Program-made: the position numbers and the translations under genes
NCBI GenBank assembly: GCA_964630305.1
Contig: CAZVTR010000050.1
Location: forward strand, 1 to 14,364
Length of the DNA stretch: 14,364 nt
Direction: 5' to 3'
DNA from: JAKPPT01 sp964630305
GTDB taxonomy: Bacteria; Spirochaetota; Spirochaetia; Treponematales; UBA12059
Notes under the pieces: model-generated
Database searches by the model: none
What the model was told of the DNA's origin: nothing
Seen by the model: the letters and a program-made list of their open reading frames with translations, nothing else
Shown here: positions 6,885-12,796 of the stretch, piece by piece
Position numbering within the stretch: position 1 is the stretch's first letter
Layout: each line of letters starts with the position of its first letter

Positions 6885-7190
6885 ATGAAACGGATGAGAA
6901 TTGAAGCACTTATTGCAAGTCCTCCTACAGAAAAATGCAGTAAAATACTTGCGATGCTTGAAACAATTAGCTATCAGTATGCTGATACTGTGCAAATTGA
7001 TATTTACCTTGCTGGTGAACAGCCTGGTGTCGAACCAACAAAGGGCTTTAAGGATAAAGGTAAATTTAAGCGAATTCCTGCGTTGTTTGTGAATGGGATA
7101 ATGGTATCTCAAGCTGAAGTTCCTGAACAAAAAGATATTGAAGCAATTCTCGTACAGGAACTAGCAAAAGGTGATCAATACTGGCAGTAA
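6885..7190 (+). CDS. Small thioredoxin-fold protein with T-x-x-C motif
   Basis: A 101-residue protein with the order beta strand, SPPTEKC (12-18), helix, a second strand (VQIDIYLAG), and RIPALFVNG with a probable cis-proline (Pro65), which is the thioredoxin fold. The active-site position reads T-E-K-C: the nucleophilic first Cys of C-x-x-C is a Thr and only Cys18 remains; it is the only cysteine in the protein. Such proteins may carry or reduce a sulfur species, or may have lost disulfide chemistry. It follows the ligase gene by 27 bp, so it is probably its operon partner. The start is uncertain: the ATG at 6885 has no close Shine-Dalgarno (AGGTGG lies 14 bases upstream), and an in-frame GTG at 6867 would add six residues. 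I recall NCBI family names for thioredoxin-like (seleno)proteins of this look (SaoT), but cannot confirm a match. Confidence 0.75.
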   Translation: MKRMRIEALIASPPTEKCSKILAMLETISYQYADTVQIDIYLAGEQPGVEPTKGFKDKGKFKRIPALFVNGIMVSQAEVPEQKDIEAILVQELAKGDQYWQ

Positions 7191-7209
7191 TACTAGGCTA
7201 GTTTATAAT
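7181..7209 (+). promoter_or_regulatory. Candidate sigma-70-type promoter for the diguanylate cyclase gene
   Basis: CTGGCA at 7181-7186 (4 of 6 to TTGACA), a 17-bp spacer, and a perfect TATAAT at 7204-7209. It overlaps the end of the thioredoxin-like gene and would give a leader of about 75 bases before the GTG at 7293. A second TATAAT at 7221-7226 lacks a recognisable -35. The region is A+T-rich, so chance matches are easy. Confidence 0.4.
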
Positions 7210-7292
7210 ACAGATTATTTTATAATCAGTTTAATTCTGCGCAAATTGCTTTCAAGGTTAAATTCCATTATTATTAAGATAAGGAGCTTTCG

Positions 7293-8732
7293 GTGCACAG
7301 GAAAAAAGTTCGTATAATGGTTTTTTTATCGTTATTTGTTGTGGGTTGTTTTGTGGCAACGAGTTATGCAACATATCAAGTAGCTATGCAGGGTATGTGG
7401 AAGCAAATTTCCATGAATGATCTGCCGCTTACCAGTGATAATATTTATTCAGAAATTCAGAAAGATCTTTTAACTCCTATGTTTATATCATCATTAATGG
7501 CTAATGATACATTTGTGCGTGATTGGGTAATACATGGCGAAACAGACCCTTCACCAATGATCAAATATTTAAAACAAATTAAAGATAAATATAAGACATT
7601 TACATCCTTTTTTGTTTCTGAAAAAACAAGAATTTATTATCAGGCTGAAGGAATTTTAAAAACAGTAAGTGAATTTGAACCTCGTGATGTTTGGTTTTTT
7701 CGAGTTCGAGTGATGGAACCAGAATTTGAAATCAATGTAGATCCAGATATGGCTAATAACGATACAATGACAATATTTGTTAATTATAAAGTATTTGATT
7801 ATAACCATAAGTTTATTGGTGCTACTGGTGTTGGGCTTTCTGTTTCGTTTGTAAAAACTTTGATTGCAAAATATCAAAATCAGTATAACCGTGAAATATA
7901 TTTTACTGATAAGGATGGGAAAATAGTTTTATACAATGCAGGTACATTTACTGAAGGAATGTACCTAAAAAACGTTCCAGGCATTGGTAAGTATGCTGAC
8001 AATGTGTTGAAACACGAAACATATCAATTTTCATATATTTTTGATAAACATAAATATTTTGCAAATACTCGATATATACCTGAACTTGGCTGGTACCTTA
8101 TTGTTAACCAGTCAGATACTGTTTCTGCAAATAAACTGAGAGTAACATTATATCTTAATATTTTATTGGCATTGCTAATTGCTGGTGTAGCTCTCTTTGT
8201 TTCAATTCAAGTATTAAATACGTATCAAAAGCGAATAGAACATCTAGCGCAAGTTGATACGCTTACTGGTATAGCAAACAGGCAGACATTCCAAGAAGCA
8301 ATTGAAATTGCGTTAGAGCATGCAAAAAGCACTCAAAAACCATTGTCGCTTGCAATCCTTGATATCGATAATTTTAAAGAAGTAAATGATACATATGGCC
8401 ATCTAGCCGGTGATTATATATTGGTAGAATTAACAAAGCGAATTCCTGGAATAATTCGTTCTGGGGACTTTTTTGCACGATGGGGCGGAGAAGAATTTGT
8501 TATAATTTTTAATGACTGTCCTGTTGATGCAGCATATGAGATAGCAGAACGTATCCGTCAGGAAACTGTAAAAAACTCAATTACCTATGAAAATAAAACA
8601 ATAACAATTACTATAAGTATTGGTCTCACAGCATTTTTGCAGCATGATACAAGCATTGAAATTGTTAAGAGAGCGGATAAAGCACTTTACACAGCAAAAA
8701 CACAAGGAAAAAATAGTGTATGCAAAATATAA
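7293..8732 (+). CDS. Membrane-anchored diguanylate cyclase with Cache-like sensor domain
   Basis: A 479-residue protein that should make cyclic di-GMP from two GTP in response to an extracytoplasmic signal. A membrane helix lies at about 9-26 and another at about 284-306; between them is a roughly 250-residue periplasmic domain with Cache/PAS-like features (for example RDVWFFRV, GATGVGLSVSF, GKIVLYN, LGWYLIVNQ). The cytoplasmic GGDEF domain (about 318-479) has DTLTG, LDIDNFKEVND and the active-site loop GGEEF (398-402), which is catalytically competent. RSGD (389-392) lies five residues before it: the R-x-x-D inhibitory site is intact, so product feedback is expected. Translation starts at a GTG with strong AAGGAG at 7281-7286 and a 6-base spacer. 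It is followed 3 bp later by the end of the convergent DUF6485 gene. Confidence 0.93.
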   Translation: MHRKKVRIMVFLSLFVVGCFVATSYATYQVAMQGMWKQISMNDLPLTSDNIYSEIQKDLLTPMFISSLMANDTFVRDWVIHGETDPSPMIKYLKQIKDKYKTFTSFFVSEKTRIYYQAEGILKTVSEFEPRDVWFFRVRVMEPEFEINVDPDMANNDTMTIFVNYKVFDYNHKFIGATGVGLSVSFVKTLIAKYQNQYNREIYFTDKDGKIVLYNAGTFTEGMYLKNVPGIGKYADNVLKHETYQFSYIFDKHKYFANTRYIPELGWYLIVNQSDTVSANKLRVTLYLNILLALLIAGVALFVSIQVLNTYQKRIEHLAQVDTLTGIANRQTFQEAIEIALEHAKSTQKPLSLAILDIDNFKEVNDTYGHLAGDYILVELTKRIPGIIRSGDFFARWGGEEFVIIFNDCPVDAAYEIAERIRQETVKNSITYENKTITITISIGLTAFLQHDTSIEIVKRADKALYTAKTQGKNSVCKI

Positions 8733-8735
8733 TTG

Positions 8736-8927
8736 CTATTTATGCAATGAAATATAATAAGCAATAGATCTGTTATACGTTTTTTCAGCTTCTTTAGTGA
8801 AATAGCAAGCAGGAAGTTCGCCTGCGTTTCGATGATACGCAATGCACTCACAGCATTTTCCGCGCTTTTCGCATGGGTATGTGCAATTACAGTGTTTTTT
8901 ATTTTCTACTAATGTGCATGGTCCCAT
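8736..8927 (-). CDS. DUF6485-family small cysteine-rich protein
   Basis: A 63-residue protein with seven cysteines. The core CNCTYPCEKRGKCCECIAYHR, then GELPACYF and a C-terminal T-Y-N-R-S-I helix, is the DUF6485 pattern as I know it. The cysteine arrangement suggests a small metal- or Fe-S-binding module, but no function is established. The ATG at 8927 is preceded on its strand by AAAGGAT about 6 bases away, a fair Shine-Dalgarno. Its stop is 3 bp from the stop of the convergent diguanylate cyclase gene, leaving no room for a separate terminator. Confidence 0.85.
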   Translation of the reverse strand: MGPCTLVENKKHCNCTYPCEKRGKCCECIAYHRNAGELPACYFTKEAEKTYNRSIAYYISLHK

Positions 8928-8966
8928 TGTACTATCCTTTTACTGAAAAATAAGTTTTCCTGCGTT

Positions 8967-8995
8967 ATTATAATAATTATCATGTTGTTTGTGAA
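8967..8995 (-). promoter_or_regulatory. Candidate promoter for the DUF6485 gene
   Basis: Read on the minus strand: TTCACA (8995-8990, 5 of 6 to TTGACA), a 17-bp spacer, and a perfect TATAAT (8972-8967). Transcription would begin near 8960 and give a leader of about 33 bases containing the Shine-Dalgarno. Confidence 0.5.
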
Positions 8996-9034
8996 CACGA
9001 AATCTTATAGACTTGTTTTATTTTGAGGTTTGCT

Positions 9035-9544
9035 ATGAAAAAGTTTATTGTTATACTTGTAATGAATATTGCAATTGCAGTTCTTGCAGAGGATGTCTAT
9101 ATCGTTAAGAATAGAGTTAACACTGAAGGTGAAAACCTTTGGGCTACGTATGCTGTAGTCCCGCTCGAAACTGTGTCAGTATTTGTTCCAACATATTTTT
9201 CAAAAAATGGGAAAAAGGTATCATATACTCGTTCATATGAATTTTCATTTACTACAGGTTCAGCGCAATCAATAAAAGAAGTCAATAACGGAGTGCTGTA
9301 TAAATATTCTGTTGCACTTCAGAATAAAAAATCTCTTCCAAAAGCAAAAAAGAATATAGTGGTGACTATAAATATTAAAGAGCTTGGCACTGGTGCATTA
9401 TATGCAGAATCTCCAGGGCTCCTTGCATTGCACCGTGCAATACTTGCAGTATCGTATAAAGCAGGTTATGCATGGGTAACATCAATTCAATTTGATAATA
9501 AAAATTTGTTTAAGGTATCAGTCGCTTTTACGGACAGGTTGTGA
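9035..9544 (+). CDS. Small exported protein of unknown function
   Basis: A 169-residue protein with a clear Sec signal peptide: MKK, a hydrophobic core (FIVILVMNIAIAV), then a VLA/ED cleavage site after about residue 18. No lipobox cysteine is present, so it is likely soluble periplasmic or outer-surface. The mature part has alternating strand-like segments (DVYIVKNRV, VSVFVPTYF, NIVVTINIKEL, FKVSVAFTDRL) and no cysteine, suggesting a beta-rich fold. I do not recognise the family. The start is the ATG at 9035 with TGAGG at 9024-9028 and a 6-base spacer; an upstream in-frame TTG at 9023 is part of that site. Its last 27 bases overlap the end of the convergent MFS gene. Confidence 0.75.
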   Translation: MKKFIVILVMNIAIAVLAEDVYIVKNRVNTEGENLWATYAVVPLETVSVFVPTYFSKNGKKVSYTRSYEFSFTTGSAQSIKEVNNGVLYKYSVALQNKKSLPKAKKNIVVTINIKELGTGALYAESPGLLALHRAILAVSYKAGYAWVTSIQFDNKNLFKVSVAFTDRL

Positions 9545-10765
9545 AAATAGCATTACTGAAATTATTGCTGTAATAGATGCAATAATGCCAATAATACCAG
9601 AAACCTGAAGATATACGGGTATGCCAAAATGTTCAATGATGGTTCCGCAGTAAAGAGCTCCAATGGGAGTAACTCCCCCAAAAATAAGCATATATATGCT
9701 CATTACTCTGCCTCTGTGTGCATTATCTGATTCCAGCTGTAAAATGGCATTGGTTGATGTCGAAAGTGAAATTGTGCAAAATCCTATCAAGGCAAGCAGT
9801 ACAGAACTAACAGTATAATTTTTTTGAAGGCTTAATAGGATATACGCAATGCTTAATCCTAAAGCACCGCCATATAGCCTAAACAGCGTTGGTCCTTTTT
9901 TACTCTGAACAGCTAAAACAAGTGCAGCAGTAAAAGAGCCAAGCCCAAGCGCCGTCATTAAAAAACCGTATCCTGAAGCAGTTCTCAGAAGAACATTTTT
10001 TGCGAAGGTAGGAACCATAATATTGTAATTGATAATAGCAAGGCTTATTATTCCAAGGAGCAAGAGCGGTATTAAAATTTTTTTATTGCGTATTGTATAG
10101 ATAATACCGTCTTTTGTTTGTAATAGTATATCTTTCATTGACTCGGGTTTTTTTAGTGAAGCATGTACTTGAGTGTTTAAATTTAGTAATGTTATGATAA
10201 CTGCAATAAAAGAGACACTGTTCAGAAAAAAACATGATCCTGTGCCAATGATTTCAATTAAAAGTCCCGCTATTGCAGGTCCAGCCATTCGGGCTAAGTT
10301 AAAAGCAGCAGAATTGAGTGCCACAGCATTAGTAAGAGCTTCTTTGCCGGAAAGCTCAATAACAAATGCATGTCTTGTGGGATTATCAATGAGCTGAACA
10401 AAACCAAGCAAGAGAGCTAGTATTACAACCATCCAATATTGAATGAGTTTTGTCCATGTAAGTATAGCTAAGAGAAGAGCTAATATTGCGAGACTCGTTT
10501 GTGTAAATAGTAAAATCTTTTTTTTAGGAAAGGCGTCTATAATTGGACCGGCAAATGCAGAGAAAAGCATCATCGGAAAGAATTGCAGCGCACTTATAAT
10601 GCTGAGTTTTTGTGCAGAGCCTGTGAGTTCCAGTACAAGCCAGGATTGTCCGACATTTTGCATCCAGGTACCAATGAGTGATATACATTGGCTTATCCAA
10701 TAGCTGCGAAAATTTTTTTCTTGTAATGCTGGAAAATATGTTTTGAGAATTGATTCTTTAGGCAT
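9518..10765 (-). CDS. MFS_3-type major facilitator exporter
   Basis: A 415-residue inner-membrane transporter with about 12 hydrophobic spans. The N-terminal NFRSYWISQCISLIGTWMQ and the following GQSWLVLELTGSA (18-51) are typical of the MFS_3/EntS-like group of drug or siderophore exporters. GPIIDAFPKKK (73-83) is the loop 2-3 MFS motif with its Asp and basic residues. DNPTRHAFV (127-135) and ALNSAAFNLARMAGPAIAG (149-167) are further group marks. The exported compound is unknown. On its strand the ATG at 10765 lacks a Shine-Dalgarno and lies 9 bases after a -10-like TATAGT, suggesting a very short or absent leader. It is divergent from the OsmC gene and its 3' end overlaps the small exported protein gene. 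Confidence 0.9.
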   Translation of the reverse strand: MPKESILKTYFPALQEKNFRSYWISQCISLIGTWMQNVGQSWLVLELTGSAQKLSIISALQFFPMMLFSAFAGPIIDAFPKKKILLFTQTSLAILALLLAILTWTKLIQYWMVVILALLLGFVQLIDNPTRHAFVIELSGKEALTNAVALNSAAFNLARMAGPAIAGLLIEIIGTGSCFFLNSVSFIAVIITLLNLNTQVHASLKKPESMKDILLQTKDGIIYTIRNKKILIPLLLLGIISLAIINYNIMVPTFAKNVLLRTASGYGFLMTALGLGSFTAALVLAVQSKKGPTLFRLYGGALGLSIAYILLSLQKNYTVSSVLLALIGFCTISLSTSTNAILQLESDNAHRGRVMSIYMLIFGGVTPIGALYCGTIIEHFGIPVYLQVSGIIGIIASITAIISVMLFSQPVRKSD

Positions 10766-10774
10766 AGTGCTTAA

Positions 10775-10804
10775 ACTATACTACTAACTAGGAATAAATC
10801 TCAA
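10775..10804 (-). promoter_or_regulatory. Promoter candidate giving a near-leaderless MFS mRNA
   Basis: On the minus strand: TTGAGA (10804-10799, 5 of 6), an 18-bp spacer, and TATAGT (10780-10775, 5 of 6). Only 9 bases lie between the -10 box and the ATG, so the transcript would start within a few bases of the start codon. This fits the absence of a Shine-Dalgarno there. Confidence 0.5.
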
Positions 10805-10898
10805 GCAGACTCTCCGATAATACGACCTATAAAGATTAGAATTTCTGGACTGTTGAATAGAAATTTATTATCTTTAGAACATCATAAGAGGAGGTCCT

Positions 10899-11312
10899 AT
10901 GAATACCATTGATTGTAACTGGCAAGGCGATATGGCGTTTGAAGTTCATGTTAATAATCATACTTTGACTATAGATGCAGATGATACAGTAGGAGGTAAA
11001 GATTTAGGACCGCGTCCAAAACCGCTTATGCTCGCAGCTCTTGCAGGATGCACGGGTATGGATGTTGTATCGATATTAAAAAAAATGCGTGAACCGCTTT
11101 CTTGGTTTAATGTTAAAGTAAATGCTGAACTTACAGAAGAGCATCCAAAGTACTATAACAAAGTACAAATAATTTATCAGTTTAGGGACAGTGATGGTCT
11201 CAATAAAGATAACGTTATTAAAGCAATAGAGCTGTCTCAGACAAAATACTGCGGTGTTTCAGCAATGTTTAAACAGTTTGCTGAAGTAAACTATACAGTA
11301 GAATATTTATAA
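10899..11312 (+). CDS. OsmC/Ohr-family protein
   Basis: A 137-residue cytoplasmic protein of the OsmC-like fold. Known members reduce organic hydroperoxides with two cysteines; many small relatives have no proven substrate. The two expected cysteines are present: Cys51 in LAALAGCTGMDVVSIL at the head of the central helix, and Cys118 in KYCGVSAMF. The N-terminal beta strands (MAFEVHVNNHTLTIDAD) and GPRPKPLMLAALAGC linker fit the YhfA/OsmC-like subgroup. Length is normal. The ATG at 10899 has an excellent AGGAGGT (10889-10895). It is divergent from the MFS gene; 43 bp separate it from the next gene. Confidence 0.9.
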   Translation: MNTIDCNWQGDMAFEVHVNNHTLTIDADDTVGGKDLGPRPKPLMLAALAGCTGMDVVSILKKMREPLSWFNVKVNAELTEEHPKYYNKVQIIYQFRDSDGLNKDNVIKAIELSQTKYCGVSAMFKQFAEVNYTVEYL

Positions 11313-11318
11313 AATTTC

Positions 11319-11347
11319 TTGCTTTGGCTCGTCAATCATTTTATAAT
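11319..11347 (+). promoter_or_regulatory. Promoter candidate giving a near-leaderless TPR-protein mRNA
   Basis: TTGCTT at 11319-11324 (3 of 6), a 17-bp spacer, and a perfect TATAAT at 11342-11347. Eight bases separate the -10 box from the ATG at 11356, so transcription would begin about 2 bases before the start codon. No Shine-Dalgarno is seen. Confidence 0.4.
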
Positions 11348-11355
11348 TGGCTCAT

Positions 11356-12708
11356 ATGGATTATGATAACGATGTCGTAAAGCGTTTTGTGGATAAAATT
11401 GAACAACTCAAACATGAAACTGCTGCAAATTATGATTTTTATGCAATTGCATCTGAACTTGGCTATACAGAAAAAGATTTGGAAATCATAGAACAGCACG
11501 CACAAAATTCGATACTTAGAAGCAAAGAATATTTAAAAAAAGGAATGTTGAAAGATGCTGAAACGGAAGCACTAACTGCATTAGACATTTCTCCAAACAA
11601 TGCAGAGATATATGTTTTGCTCGGTTCTATATATAAAGCTTACTACAAAGAAAAGTTATTCCCTTTTGGTTACTATACAAAAGCATTATCAATGTATAAA
11701 AAAGCGTTAGAAATTAATGTTTCACTAAAGTCTGCGTATAATGGAATAAAAGAAGTAAAAAATATACAAAGAATATATGTTTTTAAAACTGTTATCTTTG
11801 TTGGTATATGCGTAGCAGTTCTATTTTTTATTTTTCAAGATCGCTACTTTGCAAAGATTAATGAGAAAAGGCCTCAGGTGGAAATTACACAAACAAAGGA
11901 ATCAGAACCAGGTAATATATCACGGAACACTACAAACAATAGTATAATAAATAGCGCTACTAATTCATATACTACAAACAAGGAAATACCGGTAATTGTA
12001 AATTTTCAAAATAAAATAGCAGGATTGCAATTAATAACTCAATCAAGTTTATTATCAATATATACTGTTAATGAACCTTCGTTTTCTGTAGCTATAAAAG
12101 GTTTGCTTGTTTCGGAAACAATTGAAGTGTTTAAACTGGAATTGGAAATAGCCTGGTATGGCTCTGACAATACTATTATTAAAACAAAGCGAGTATCCGT
12201 TATTGATACATATCATGCTTCACTGAAGCCGCAGGAAGTCTATCCAATTAAAATACTTGAATATTCGAAAGGCATAGCGCCTGATATTCAAAAGATTGTT
12301 ATAACTCCTACAGTGTTTGATATAGAGCCTGCAACGGTCAGTAATTACAATGACAAATTGCCTGTAATATGGGTACAAAAACCAGCGCATGGTTTTGCGT
12401 TAGATGTATATCTTAGAAATACAACAGTGGTAGCGGGAACTAATGATTATATAGGAAAAACGGTTCTTAGCTTTCATAATTCTGGTAATTCGAGAATAAA
12501 TACACTAAAAATACGGTTAGTATATAAAAAAGATAATGAAATTGTGTTGAGAGGTAAAGAATTATTTATACTAACAGGAGATCAAGGATATATACCGCCT
12601 CAGGTTAAGTTTTCATATCAGATTCTTGATCTGTTTTCTAAAGAAAAATTTAAAGATCAATATTCGATTTATACTAATATTGAGGTCGAAATACTTCAGA
12701 TTGAGTGA
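11356..12708 (+). CDS. TPR protein with one membrane helix and extracytoplasmic domain
   Basis: A 450-residue protein in three parts. Residues 1-135 are helical with about two TPR-like units: SKEYLKKGMLKDAETEALTA with LDISPNNAEIYVLLGSIY (56-92), and a unit ending in MYKKALEIN (113-121). A single hydrophobic helix lies at about 143-160 (KTVIFVGICVAVLFFIF). After it comes a Ser/Thr/Asn-rich, probably disordered linker (about 178-208), then roughly 240 residues of strand-rich sequence, possibly two similar domains, which I do not recognise. With no signal peptide, the TPR part should be cytoplasmic and the C-terminal part outside the membrane. It may link a cytoplasmic partner to the envelope. 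The start is the ATG at 11356; a TTG at 11347 in the same frame overlaps the -10-like TATAAT and is less likely. Confidence 0.8.
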   Translation: MDYDNDVVKRFVDKIEQLKHETAANYDFYAIASELGYTEKDLEIIEQHAQNSILRSKEYLKKGMLKDAETEALTALDISPNNAEIYVLLGSIYKAYYKEKLFPFGYYTKALSMYKKALEINVSLKSAYNGIKEVKNIQRIYVFKTVIFVGICVAVLFFIFQDRYFAKINEKRPQVEITQTKESEPGNISRNTTNNSIINSATNSYTTNKEIPVIVNFQNKIAGLQLITQSSLLSIYTVNEPSFSVAIKGLLVSETIEVFKLELEIAWYGSDNTIIKTKRVSVIDTYHASLKPQEVYPIKILEYSKGIAPDIQKIVITPTVFDIEPATVSNYNDKLPVIWVQKPAHGFALDVYLRNTTVVAGTNDYIGKTVLSFHNSGNSRINTLKIRLVYKKDNEIVLRGKELFILTGDQGYIPPQVKFSYQILDLFSKEKFKDQYSIYTNIEVEILQIE

Positions 12709-12737
12709 TTATGTATAAAAAAAATTATTTTACCATA

Positions 12738-12779
12738 AAAAATGGGCTGACATACGAGAACTATGTGCAGCCCATTTTT
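12738..12779. terminator. Bidirectional intrinsic terminator between TPR gene and pepF
   Basis: Bases 12738-12749 pair fully with 12768-12779 (AAAAATGGGCTG with CAGCCCATTTTT). The stem continues as ACATA (12750-12754) with TATGT (12762-12766) after one bulged G, around a 7-base loop. The outer A/T runs give a T-tract on either strand. It lies 29 bp after the TPR-gene stop and 17 bp after the pepF stop, so it can end both convergent transcripts. Confidence 0.9.
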
Positions 12780-12796
12780 ATAAGCGATTCGTAAGC

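Noticed and set aside
6840..7130. Minus-strand open frame of 96 residues opposite the thioredoxin-like gene
   Set aside because: The plus-strand frame has a coherent thioredoxin-fold pattern and operon position; the opposite frame has neither start signals nor recognisable motifs.
7213..7229. 6-bp inverted repeat (GATTAT/ATAATC) after the thioredoxin-like gene
   Set aside because: It is short and A+T-only apart from one G-C pair, too weak for a terminator; it also overlaps a -10-like sequence.
9561..9586. 8-bp inverted repeat (ATTATTGC/GCAATAAT) just after the exported-protein stop
   Set aside because: The stem is A+T-rich with a 10-base loop and no T-tract, and it lies within MFS coding sequence; it is probably chance.
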